Positions 16,690-24,634 of a DNA stretch of 64,000 bases are shown piece after piece. The DNA comes from Arthrobacter oryzae (GTDB lineage Bacteria > Actinomycetota > Actinomycetes > Actinomycetales > Micrococcaceae). The stretch spans positions 124,001-188,000 of the forward strand of contig NZ_JAUSSM010000005.1 of NCBI RefSeq assembly GCF_030812315.1, given 5' to 3'. Position numbers and translations under genes: made by a program. How positions within the stretch are numbered: position 1 is the stretch's first letter; the number at the start of each line of letters is the position of its first letter. Below the pieces are notes generated by a model. The model worked only from the letters and a program-made list of their open reading frames with translations. It was not told where the DNA came from and made no database searches.

Positions 16690-17370
16690 TCAGTGCCGAT
16701 CTGTGGAGAGGTTGGCGGTGGGCATGAAACCTGAGCCGAGGAGGCCCATGGCATCGATCAGGAGTTGACGGAGTGTTGAAAGCGACTTGGCCGAAAGGTC
16801 GGCGCCGCACTGTGCGAACCAGACGTCCATGGCGGCCTTTCCGCAGGAGATCACGGAACCGGCCAGCGCGCGGAGGTAAAGCTCGTCGAGTTCGGTGCCG
16901 GAGGTCCGGGCGAAGCGCTCCCGGGCCGCTTCGATGATTTGTTCGGTGCAGTGGTCCCAGGCTTCAAGTTCGGAGCGGTTCAGCTGGGGATTCGACTGCG
17001 CCAGGCTGTACAGCTCGGCCATGGGGGCAACCGTCATGGGGTCGGCCAACTGCACCAGTGCCGCCCGCGCCGATTCAATGATCGGTTCGTCGGCGGGCCT
17101 CAGCCGGAACTGCGCCAGGGCGTTGTCCAGGAATCCGTGGGTAACTGAGGCCAGGGCCGCCTCGGTGCTGCTGAAGTAGTTGAAGAAGGTGCGGCGGGAG
17201 ATGGCGGCGGCATCGGCAATGTCCTCGACGGTGAAGTTCCCAGGTCCTTTGCTGCGCAGGAGCTGCAGGGCGGCGTCGCTGATGGCCTGACGGGTTGCGG
17301 CCTTATTGAGTTCACGGCGAGAAGTCGGCGAAGACGCCGGGGTGCCGGTCCCGGTCTGGGTTTTGGGCAT
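16690..17370 (-). CDS. TetR-family regulator, probably local repressor of the MMPL pump
   Basis: A 226-residue TetR-type protein. The HTH lies near residues 25-70 (NFTVEDIADAAAISRRTFFNYF), followed by an all-helical ligand domain. It is the first gene of the regulator-pump pair and its TGA is 1 bp before the transporter ATG. Two inverted repeats (TACAC-N3-GTGCA) sit 5-35 bp upstream of its own start codon, so autorepression with co-control of the pump is the simplest reading. The divergent neighbour is a secreted protein gene that could share this intergenic control region. The inducer is unknown; lipophilic compounds are usual for this family. Confidence 0.88.
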   Translation of the reverse strand: MPKTQTGTGTPASSPTSRRELNKAATRQAISDAALQLLRSKGPGNFTVEDIADAAAISRRTFFNYFSSTEAALASVTHGFLDNALAQFRLRPADEPIIESARAALVQLADPMTVAPMAELYSLAQSNPQLNRSELEAWDHCTEQIIEAARERFARTSGTELDELYLRALAGSVISCGKAAMDVWFAQCGADLSAKSLSTLRQLLIDAMGLLGSGFMPTANLSTDRH

Positions 17371-17375
17371 GCCCT

Positions 17376-17405
17376 TACACTACGTGCATTTTTACACTCT
17401 GTGCA
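17376..17405. promoter_or_regulatory. Tandem TetR-type operator
   Basis: Two copies of TACAC-N3-GTGCA, at 17376-17388 and 17393-17405, start 17 bp apart immediately upstream of the TetR gene. Each is a near-palindrome, and the pair also forms a direct repeat. Location and symmetry suggest autoregulation. Binding by the adjacent TetR is inferred. Confidence 0.55.
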
Positions 17406-17552
17406 AGTTTCTGCCTAGGGGGATTCACAGCTTCCTAACAGCTTCATGACAGCTCATCCTTATGCCGATGCCGCAGCCTTATGGAAGGTAGGCGAACTGT
17501 AGCTACCACCGGAAAGCAGCCGTGTTCCCGCGGCAGATCGAGGAGACGTGCC

Positions 17553-18110
17553 ATGTCTAGCAGAAAGAAGTTGGGCCTCGGCCTGGGCGCCGCTGCCCTG
17601 GTCGTTGGAGCCGGGATCGGTGTCAGCGGAATTGCGTCGGCCGCGACCACGCCGACGCCCACACCGTCAGCCAGCGCATCGGCTGACACCCGCACCGGCG
17701 GTCACGACCGCGGCCACATGGGTGGCCGGCACGGGCACGGGCACGGAGGAGGTGTGCGGGCATCGGAGCTCGCCGCCAAGCTCGGTGTCGACGAGGCAAA
17801 GGTCACTGAAGCGCTGAAGTCATTCCGTGAAGCAAACAAGCCGTCCGCGCGTCCTGCCGAGGGTACGAAGCCGGACCGTGCGGCCATGGAAGCTGCACTG
17901 GCCAAATCCCTCGCGGAATCCCTCGGCATCGACGAGGCAAAGGTCACGGCAGCCTTTGAGGAGTTGCGCAACGACGCTCAGTCAGAGCGCGCCGCAGCCC
18001 TCAAGGCCCGGCTGGACAAGGCGGTGGCGGATGGCAAACTCACCCAGGCCGAAGCGGACGCTGTCACCAAGGCCGTTGAGCAGGGTGTGATTGGCGGCGG
18101 AGGCCGCTAG
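17553..18110 (+). CDS. Secreted/anchored small protein with duplicated LGxDEAKV helices
   Basis: A 185-residue protein with a cationic N-terminus (MSSRKKLGLG), a hydrophobic core AAALVVGAGIGVSGIASA and a likely signal-peptidase site near ASAATT. The mature part begins with a Thr/Pro/Ser linker and a His/Gly-rich segment (GHDRGHMGGRHGHGHGGG), which could bind metal. Two related modules follow, LGVDEAKVTEALKSFRE and LGIDEAKVTAAFEEL, then an alpha-helical tail with KLTQAEADAV. Short secreted actinobacterial proteins of this helical type are common but uncharacterised; I do not assign a function. ATG at 17553 is preferred for its GAGGAGA upstream. A strong terminator follows about 30 bp later. 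Confidence 0.75.
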   Translation: MSSRKKLGLGLGAAALVVGAGIGVSGIASAATTPTPTPSASASADTRTGGHDRGHMGGRHGHGHGGGVRASELAAKLGVDEAKVTEALKSFREANKPSARPAEGTKPDRAAMEAALAKSLAESLGIDEAKVTAAFEELRNDAQSERAAALKARLDKAVADGKLTQAEADAVTKAVEQGVIGGGGR

Positions 18111-18139
18111 TGCCGCGGGCCGTCACAGGAAGCTGGCTT

Positions 18140-18182
18140 AACGCGGCAGTCCCCCGGTACGTTGCCGGGGGACTGCCGCGTT
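18140..18182. terminator. 18-bp perfect-stem terminator
   Basis: AACGCGGCAGTCCCCCGG pairs exactly with CCGGGGGACTGCCGCGTT around the loop TACGTTG. It lies between the convergent secreted-protein gene and the dicarboxylate symporter gene and can serve both. Confidence 0.88.
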
Positions 18183-18215
18183 GGTAGGCGGCGCGTAGCC
18201 ACCGGGTCAAAGCGG

Positions 18216-19667
18216 TTACGCCTTCGCGTCTGCCAGCTCGCGTTCTTCCCGTCCAGTGACGGGAGCCGAAGCGGCCGCCGTCGGATCGGTAGCCGGATCG
18301 GTTGCTGCGTCGTCGTCCACGAAAGGGTCACCGTTGCGAGGGGCGTTATACAGTGCCTCGTCCAGGATGCCCTGGCGCTTCGCGACGATCGTGGGGACGA
18401 GCGCCTGTCCGGCGACGTTGACCGCGGTGCGGCCCATGTCGAGGATCGGGTCGATCGCCAGCAGGAGGCCGACACCGGCCAGCGGCAGTCCCAGCGTGGA
18501 GAGGGTCAGAGTCAGCATCACGACGGCGCCGGTGGTTCCGGCGGTCGCGGCGGAGCCCAGCACCGAGACGAGGGCGATCAGCAGGTACTGGCTGAAATCC
18601 AGCTGGATGCCGAAGAACTGGGCCACGAAGATCGCGGAGATGGCCGGGTAGATCGCGGCGCAGCCGTCCATCTTGGTGGTGGCGCCCAGCGGCACGGCGA
18701 AGGAGGCGTAGGCGCGGGGGACGCCCAGGCTGCGCTCGGTTACGCGCTGGGTCAGCGGCAGGGTGCCCACGGAGGAGCGGGAGACGAAGGCCAGCTGCAC
18801 GGCAGGCCACACGCCGGAGAAGTACTGTTTGACGGACAGCCCGTGGGTGCGGACCAGGATCGGGTAGACCGCGAACAGGACCAGGGCCAGGCCGACGTAG
18901 ATGGCGAACGTGAACTTGCCCAGTGAACCGATGGTGTCCCAGCCGTAGACGGCCACGGCGTTTCCGATGAGGCCCACCGTGCCCAGTGGTGCGATCCGGA
19001 TGATCCACCACAGGACCTTCTGGATGACCGCGAGGGCGGACGCGTTGAGGTTCAGGAACGGCTCGGCGGCCTTGCCCACCTTCAGGGCAGCCACGCCGAC
19101 GGCGATCGCGATCACCAGGATCTGCAGGACGTTGAAGCTGACGGCGGTGGTGGCCACGCCCTCGGTGACGGTGGTGCTGGCGCCCAGGCCCAGGAAGTTC
19201 TTGGGGAAGAGGCCGGTGAGGAAGGCCCACCAGTCACCGGATTTGCCGGCGTACTTGGCTTCCTGGGTGATGCCGGTGCTGGCACCGGGCTGCAGCAGCA
19301 CACCCAGGCCGATGCCGATCAGCACGGCGATCAGGGACGTGATGGCGAACCAGAGCAGAGTGTTCCAGGCCAGCTTCGCGGCGTTGGATACCTGCCGGAG
19401 GTTCGATATGGAACTGACGACGGCGGTGAAGATGAGGGGCACCACGGCGGTCTGCAGCAGCGAGACGTAGCTCGAGCCGATGGTCTGCAGGGTTGCGCCG
19501 AGGGCATTGGGGCTCGCCTTGGTGCTGCCCGTGTATTTGGCCAGGAGGCCAAGGCCCAGGCCCACGATCAGGGCGGCGATGATCTGGAAGCCGAACGAAC
19601 CGGCCCATTTGGGCAGCCGGAAGCCGGTGTTTCCTGCGGGGGAGGGGGTGCTGGTTTGAGTGCTCAC
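18216..19667 (-). CDS. Dicarboxylate/amino acid:cation symporter (DAACS family)
   Basis: A 483-residue secondary transporter of the DctA/GltP family, importing C4-dicarboxylates or acidic amino acids with Na+ or H+. Visible features are eight or so membrane segments, the serine-rich re-entrant loop SRSSVGTLPLT (usually SSSNT in GltP or DctA), and the conserved hairpin 2 region with GTTGAVVMLT and DPILDMGRTAVNVAGQ, which carries the Asp and Asn/Arg residues used for ion and substrate binding. The start is GTG at 19667 (MSTQTSTPSPAG). It is flanked by a terminator downstream and about 190 bp of AT-richer promoter DNA upstream, so it is probably monocistronic. Precise substrate is not decided by sequence. 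Confidence 0.9.
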   Translation of the reverse strand: MSTQTSTPSPAGNTGFRLPKWAGSFGFQIIAALIVGLGLGLLAKYTGSTKASPNALGATLQTIGSSYVSLLQTAVVPLIFTAVVSSISNLRQVSNAAKLAWNTLLWFAITSLIAVLIGIGLGVLLQPGASTGITQEAKYAGKSGDWWAFLTGLFPKNFLGLGASTTVTEGVATTAVSFNVLQILVIAIAVGVAALKVGKAAEPFLNLNASALAVIQKVLWWIIRIAPLGTVGLIGNAVAVYGWDTIGSLGKFTFAIYVGLALVLFAVYPILVRTHGLSVKQYFSGVWPAVQLAFVSRSSVGTLPLTQRVTERSLGVPRAYASFAVPLGATTKMDGCAAIYPAISAIFVAQFFGIQLDFSQYLLIALVSVLGSAATAGTTGAVVMLTLTLSTLGLPLAGVGLLLAIDPILDMGRTAVNVAGQALVPTIVAKRQGILDEALYNAPRNGDPFVDDDAATDPATDPTAAASAPVTGREERELADAKA

Positions 19668-19861
19668 CCGAACACGCTAGGCGGATGGTTCATACCACCA
19701 CGAACGCACGTTGAGAAATGTTACGGGAATAAAATCGATGCGCGCCTCGCAATTCCCTATAGAACGGCGTAATTAGGCACATTTATGAAGTTATTCCCGG
19801 CGGGCATGTGGCAAACATCTCGCGGCTGGGCGGCCACGCCGCTGCAGCCAGCCATCAGGCC

Positions 19862-21547
19862 CTAACCCAGCAATGCCCGCTTGAGGGTATCGAGTCCGAC
19901 CGAGCCGATGTTCAAGGCCTTGGTATGGAACTCCTTGAGGTCGAATCCGGGGCGGGCTTCGAGGTCGGCGCGGATCTGCTCCCACAGCCGCTGGCCCACC
20001 TTGTAGGACGGCGCCTGGCCCGGCCAGCCCAGGTAACGGGCGAACTCGAAGTTGAGCTGGCCCTCGCTGATCGCCAGGTTCTCCTTCAGGAAGTCGTAGC
20101 CCTTGTCCGGCGTCCAGGTTCCGCTGCCCCAGCGTTCCGGAACCTCCAGCTCCAGGTGGACGCCGATGTCGAACACCACGCGCGCGGCACGCATGCGCTG
20201 CATGTCCAGCATGCCCATATGGTCGCCCGGGTCCTGCAGGTAGCCCAGCTCCTGCATCAGTTTCTCGGCGTAGAGAGCCCAACCTTCGCCGTGCCCCGAC
20301 GTCCAGCACACGTTGCGGCGCCACTTGTTCAGCAGTTCGCGGCGGTAGATTGCCGTGGCGATCTGGAGGTGATGCCCGGGGACGCCTTCGTGGAACACCG
20401 TGGTGGTCTCGGCCCAGGTGGTGAAGGTGTCCTCACCGGCGGGGACCGACCACCACATCCGGCCGGGCCGTGTGAAGTCGTCGGAGGGTCCCGTGTAGTA
20501 GATGCCGCCCTCATCGGTTGGGGCGATCAGGCATTCCAGGGTCTTCATGATGTCCGGAATCTCGAAGTGCACGCCGGCGAGGTCCGCCACAGCCCTGTCC
20601 GACAGGCCCTGCATCCAGGCCTTGAGCGCGTCAGTGCCCTCGAGCTGACGTGCGGGATCGCTGTTCAGGATCTCCTTGGCTTCCTTCACCGACGCCCCGG
20701 GGCGGATTTCGGCGGCCACGTGTTCCTGTTCGGCAATGAGCCGTTCAAGTTCCTGGACGCCCCAGGCGTAGGTCTCGTCGAGGTCCACAGTCGCACCGAG
20801 GAATTCCCGGGATGCCAGCGCATATCGGTCCCTGCCCACGGCATCCTTGTCAGGGGCTGCGGGCAGCAGTTCTGTGGACAGGAAGTCCGCCAGCTTCGTG
20901 TAGGCCGCGCGGGCCGCGGCAGCGCCGTCGTCGAGCTTTGCCTGAAGTTCCTCGGAAAGCGGGCCCTCCTTGGTCTTTGCGCCGGCGGCCATTTTGGCAA
21001 AAAAGCCGTCCTCGGCGGCGTACTTGGTGCTTTGTTCGACGACGATCGACACCTGCCGCGCAGCCGAGACCTTCCCCAGCTCCTTGGCGGACCGCAGCGA
21101 CGCGATGTAGCCGTCGATCGCTCCGGGGACACTGTGGGCACGGCCGGCGATGTGCTCCCAGTGTTCCGCGGAATCGGTGGGCATCAGGTCAAAGATGGCG
21201 CGGATGTCCTGTGCCGGCGAGGAAATGTTGTTCAGGTCCGCGGCATCCCAGCCGGATTCGTGGATTTCCAGTTGCAGCCCCAGCCGTTCACGCATGGCGT
21301 CCAGCGTGACGGCGTCGACGTCGTCTGCCGGCTCCAGCCCGTCAAGGGCACTGAGCGTTTCCTTGGCCGCCGCGATGAACTCTTCGATTCCGGCCGGTGA
21401 GAAGTCCTGGAATTCAGTCTCGCTGCCCGGCACACCGAGTGTCGTGGCAAGGCTGGGGTCGAGCCTGATAAGGGTATCTGTATAGGCGTCGGCGACGGCG
21501 TCAATGGCTGTTTGGGGGCGCGCGGGGGCGGCGGGTTCGGTAGTCAC
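19862..21547 (-). CDS. DUF885 family protein, putative metallohydrolase
   Basis: A 561-residue protein of the DUF885 family. The histidine motif VFHEGVPGHHLQ (HE-x3-GHH; about residues 387-398) resembles gluzincin zinc-binding sites, and the later GEGWALYAEKLMQELGY provides the downstream acidic residue typical of the family. A peptidase or related hydrolase is likely but unproven. No signal peptide or membrane segment is visible, so it is probably cytoplasmic. The start is GTG at 21547 (MTTEPAAPARPQ). It sits between the dicarboxylate symporter and accE on the same strand with gaps of 100-200 bp, and no functional link to either is evident. Confidence 0.85.
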   Translation of the reverse strand: MTTEPAAPARPQTAIDAVADAYTDTLIRLDPSLATTLGVPGSETEFQDFSPAGIEEFIAAAKETLSALDGLEPADDVDAVTLDAMRERLGLQLEIHESGWDAADLNNISSPAQDIRAIFDLMPTDSAEHWEHIAGRAHSVPGAIDGYIASLRSAKELGKVSAARQVSIVVEQSTKYAAEDGFFAKMAAGAKTKEGPLSEELQAKLDDGAAAARAAYTKLADFLSTELLPAAPDKDAVGRDRYALASREFLGATVDLDETYAWGVQELERLIAEQEHVAAEIRPGASVKEAKEILNSDPARQLEGTDALKAWMQGLSDRAVADLAGVHFEIPDIMKTLECLIAPTDEGGIYYTGPSDDFTRPGRMWWSVPAGEDTFTTWAETTTVFHEGVPGHHLQIATAIYRRELLNKWRRNVCWTSGHGEGWALYAEKLMQELGYLQDPGDHMGMLDMQRMRAARVVFDIGVHLELEVPERWGSGTWTPDKGYDFLKENLAISEGQLNFEFARYLGWPGQAPSYKVGQRLWEQIRADLEARPGFDLKEFHTKALNIGSVGLDTLKRALLG

Positions 21548-21643
21548 CCCACGAGACTAACGGGGCAATCCCAGTTATGAAAGACTCACTGAACTTTTCG
21601 GAGTGTCAGTTGCCGCTGGCTGCGGCGGCCTTTCGGCGCCGGC

Positions 21644-21907
21644 TTAGCCCCGGCTGCGCTTCCAGGCGCCCGGCCCCGGTGTGGGGGCCAGGCGCAGCTG
21701 CTGCCGGCGGACCCACTGGCGGACGCTGGGCTTCGACTTGCCTTCTGCCGCGGACGTGCCAAGGGACAGTACGACGGCGGCCAGCGCCGCTAGCTCCACG
21801 TCCGTGGGTTCGCCCTTGACCACGGAGAACAGTGGCTCCGCGGCGGCCGTTTCGGGTGCTGTTTCGTTCACCGCCGGCAGGGCGGCCGGCTCCGCTTCCG
21901 GCGTCAC
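21644..21907 (-). CDS. accE: Acyl-CoA carboxylase epsilon subunit
   Basis: An 87-residue small acidic-to-basic protein. The core [20 protein letters not shown] is the hallmark of actinobacterial AccE subunits, which stabilise the alpha/beta carboxylase complex. The C-terminus ([21 protein letters not shown]) is the usual basic Trp/Arg tail. ATG at 21907 overlaps the accD stop by 4 bp, so expression is translationally coupled. Location directly after the beta subunit matches accD5-accE5 of M. tuberculosis. The gene is easy to overlook because of its size. Confidence 0.9.
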   Translation of the reverse strand: MTPEAEPAALPAVNETAPETAAAEPLFSVVKGEPTDVELAALAAVVLSLGTSAAEGKSKPSVRQWVRRQQLRLAPTPGPGAWKRSRG

Positions 21908-23487
21908 AGCGGGATGTTTCCGTGCTTCTTGGCGGGAAGGCTGGCGCGCTTGTCCCGGAGGGCACGCAGGCCCTTGATGATCTGCACCCGGGTTTCGGAT
22001 GGTGCGATGACGGCGTCCACATAGCCAAGCTGGGCCGCCTGATAGGGGTTAAGGAGCTCTTCTTCGTATTGCCGGATGACCTCCGCGCGCTTCGCCTCGA
22101 CGTCCCCGCCGTTCTCAGCGACGGCGGCGAGCTCGCGGCGGTAAAGAATGTTGACGGCGCCCTGTGCGCCCATGACGCCGATCTGCGCGGTGGGCCAAGC
22201 CAGGTTCAGGTCGGCGCCGAGCTTCTTGGAACCCATGACGATGTACGCGCCGCCGTAGGCCTTGCGGGTGATCACGGTGAGCTTGGGAACCGTGGCCTCG
22301 GCGTAGGCGTAGAGGAGCTTGGCGCCGCGGCGGATGATGCCCTGGAATTCCTGGTCCTTGCCGGGGAGGAAACCGGGCACGTCCACGAGCGTGATGATGG
22401 GGATATTGAAGGCATCGCAGTGCCGCACGAAGCGGGCGGCCTTTTCCGAGGCCGAGATGTCGAGGGTGCCCGCGAACTGCATGGGCTGGTTGGCCACGAT
22501 TCCCACGGTGTGGCCTTCGATGCGGCCGTAGCCGATCATCACGTTGGGCGCGTAGAGGGCCTGCATTTCCAGGAAGTGGGCGTCGTCCACGATCTGCTCA
22601 ACGACCTTGCGCATGTCGTAGGGCTGGTTGGCGGAATCCGGGATCAGCGAGTCCAGGGCGAGGTCGTCGTCGTCGACTTCCAGTTCCTGCTGGTGCTCCA
22701 GGACAGGGGCCTCGGCCAGGTTGTTGGAGGGCAGGAAGTCCAGGAGCTCGCGGACGAATTCGACGGCGTCTGCCTCGTCCGAGGCCAGGTATGTGGACGT
22801 TCCGGTGGTGGCGTTGTGCTGCCGCGCACCGCCGAGGGTCTCCATGTCAACGTCCTCACCGGTGACGGTCTTGATCACGTCAGGGCCGGTGATGAACATG
22901 TGCGAGGTCTTGTCCACCATGACCACGTAGTCGGTCAGGGCGGGGGAGTAGGCCGCGCCGCCGGCGGAGGGGCCCATGATGAGCGAAATCTGCGGGACGA
23001 CGCCGGAAGCGTGGACGTTGTTGCGGAAGATGTCCGCGAACATGGCCAGGGAAGCGACGCCTTCCTGGATGCGCGCACCGCCGCCGTCGAGGATGCCCAC
23101 CACCGGGCAGCCGTTGCGGAGTGCGAACTCCTGCACCTTGACGATCTTCTCGCCGTTGACCTGGCTCAGCGAGCCGCCGTAGACGGAGAAGTCCTGGCTG
23201 TAGACCGCTACGGGACGGCCGTCCACGGTGCCGTAGCCGGACACGAGCCCGTCGCCGAGCGGCTTCTTCTTCTCCATACCGAAGGAAGTGGAGCGGTGCA
23301 CTGCAAGGGCGTCGAACTCGACGAAGGAGCCCTCGTCCAAAAGGAGGTCGATGCGTTCACGCGCGGTGTTCTTGCCCCGGGCGTGCTGCTTTTCGATTGC
23401 TTCCGGGCCGGAAGGCTGCTCGGCACGAGCCTGGCGGTCGCGGAAGTCTGCAATCTTGCCCGCTGTCGTTGTCAGATCGTGGCTCAT
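21904..23487 (-). CDS. accD: Acyl-CoA (propionyl/acetyl-CoA) carboxylase beta subunit
   Basis: A 527-residue carboxyltransferase that moves CO2 from biotin to an acyl-CoA. The N-terminus [27 protein letters not shown] start, the oxyanion segment [20 protein letters not shown], and the second oxyanion loop [19 protein letters not shown] are all standard for AccD/PccB proteins. The substrate could be propionyl- or acetyl-CoA; the accD5-like neighbourhood favours propionyl-CoA. Its alpha partner is probably accA3 and its epsilon partner accE. ATG at 23487 is preferred, giving [15 protein letters not shown] with GGAGA upstream; an in-frame extension to 23535 is possible. A TGTAG-N5-CTACA site lies about 120 bp upstream. 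Confidence 0.93.
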   Translation of the reverse strand: MSHDLTTTAGKIADFRDRQARAEQPSGPEAIEKQHARGKNTARERIDLLLDEGSFVEFDALAVHRSTSFGMEKKKPLGDGLVSGYGTVDGRPVAVYSQDFSVYGGSLSQVNGEKIVKVQEFALRNGCPVVGILDGGGARIQEGVASLAMFADIFRNNVHASGVVPQISLIMGPSAGGAAYSPALTDYVVMVDKTSHMFITGPDVIKTVTGEDVDMETLGGARQHNATTGTSTYLASDEADAVEFVRELLDFLPSNNLAEAPVLEHQQELEVDDDDLALDSLIPDSANQPYDMRKVVEQIVDDAHFLEMQALYAPNVMIGYGRIEGHTVGIVANQPMQFAGTLDISASEKAARFVRHCDAFNIPIITLVDVPGFLPGKDQEFQGIIRRGAKLLYAYAEATVPKLTVITRKAYGGAYIVMGSKKLGADLNLAWPTAQIGVMGAQGAVNILYRRELAAVAENGGDVEAKRAEVIRQYEEELLNPYQAAQLGYVDAVIAPSETRVQIIKGLRALRDKRASLPAKKHGNIPL

Positions 23488-23608
23488 CAAGTGTCTCCGG
23501 CTCTGTAGCTGATAGTCGCTGGCCCTGTGATGCATCGGCGCTTAAGTAGCTTCCGCACAAAAACAGGACCCTGCTGGCAAGTCTAGTGACGCTATTCGCA
23601 CGGACCGC

Positions 23609-23623
23609 TGTAGAAACCCTACA
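23609..23623. promoter_or_regulatory. Candidate operator of accD (TGTAG-N5-CTACA)
   Basis: Inverted repeat TGTAG-AAACC-CTACA in the accD-SDR divergent region. Half-sites and 5-nt spacer match the accA3 site at 13276-13290, although the spacer sequences differ. This points to common control of both carboxylase transcripts. Confidence 0.5.
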
Positions 23624-23651
23624 ATTTTCTGCCCCTGAGTGACGCCGACCG

Positions 23652-23675
23652 CTATGTTACCCACCGGTAACATAG
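23652..23675. promoter_or_regulatory. 24-bp perfect palindromic operator upstream of SDR gene
   Basis: CTATGTTACC and GGTAACATAG are exact 10-bp reverse complements around CACC, ending 18 bp before the SDR start codon. Size and symmetry suit a TetR- or FadR-like dimer. TAGAGT at 23682-23687 ends 6 bp before the ATG and could be the -10 of a leaderless transcript; if so, the operator covers the -35 region. Confidence 0.6.
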
Positions 23676-23693
23676 TTCGGTTAGAGTTGCCTC

Positions 23694-24584
23694 ATGACTT
23701 CAAGCAACGATGCTTCGGGCACCGCCGCAGGGCCGTACCAGGCCGCCGGTTCCCTTAAAGGCCGCACTATCCTGATGTCCGGCGGCAGCCGCGGTATCGG
23801 TCTGGCGATAGCCCTCCGCGCCGCCCGCGACGGCGCCAATATAGTGCTGATGGCAAAAACCGGTCAGCCGCACGCCAAACTCGAAGGAACGGTTTACAGC
23901 GCCGCCGAAGAGTTGGAGGCTGCTGGCGGCCAGGCGCTCCCGATCGTCGGAGACGTGCGCAATGACGACGACGTGGCCGGTGCAGTTGCCGCTGCTGTCG
24001 AACGGTTTGGCGGCATCGACACTGTGATCAACAACGCCTCGGCCATTGACCTTTCCAAGACCGACGCCGTGGACATGAAACGCTATGACCTCATGCAGGA
24101 CATCAATGTCCGCGGCACCTTCCTGCTGTCCAAGCTGTCACTGCCGGCACTTCGCCGCTCATCGTCCGCCAATATCCTGACCCTTTCGCCGCCCCTGAAC
24201 CTTGACCCCAAGTGGGCCGGAATGCACCTTGCCTACACGATGGCCAAATATGGCATGAGCCTGACCACGCTCGGACTGGCCGAGGAACTCAGGGGAGACG
24301 GCATCGACGTCAACTCGCTTTGGCCCTGCACCCTGATAGACACTGCCGCCATTCGCAACATGCCCGGAGGCGAGAACATGGTCAAGGCCGCACGCGGTCC
24401 GGAGATCGTCGCGGATGCGGCACACGCGGTGCTGACGCGCAGCAATGCAGTGGGCGACGGAGGCTCGCGGAGCGGCAATTTCTACACGGACGAACAGGTG
24501 CTCGCTGCGGCCGGCGTGACCGATTTCTCCCCATATAGCCTCGGGGTGCCGGAGGGCCGGCTGGTCCCTGACATTTTCCTCTGA
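23694..24584 (+). CDS. Short-chain dehydrogenase/reductase (HSDL2-like)
   Basis: A 296-residue NAD(P)-dependent classical SDR. The nucleotide-binding motif is SGGSRGIG (about residues 29-36), followed by NNAS in the fourth strand and the catalytic YTMAK in place of YxxxK. A Leu/Pro-rich LTLSPPLNLDPKW segment between them is typical of the HSDL2-like branch, whose substrates are unknown. Placement next to acyl-CoA carboxylase and a palindrome of the kind bound by acyl-responsive regulators hint at lipid metabolism. No good Shine-Dalgarno is seen before ATG 23694, so leaderless translation is possible. It separates accD from birA, which are neighbours in M. tuberculosis. Confidence 0.87.
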   Translation: MTSSNDASGTAAGPYQAAGSLKGRTILMSGGSRGIGLAIALRAARDGANIVLMAKTGQPHAKLEGTVYSAAEELEAAGGQALPIVGDVRNDDDVAGAVAAAVERFGGIDTVINNASAIDLSKTDAVDMKRYDLMQDINVRGTFLLSKLSLPALRRSSSANILTLSPPLNLDPKWAGMHLAYTMAKYGMSLTTLGLAEELRGDGIDVNSLWPCTLIDTAAIRNMPGGENMVKAARGPEIVADAAHAVLTRSNAVGDGGSRSGNFYTDEQVLAAAGVTDFSPYSLGVPEGRLVPDIFL

Positions 24585-24634
24585 GAACGCCGTGGGCCGC
24601 CGCCGCAGCTGCGGCAACTCGGTAGGATTCAACT

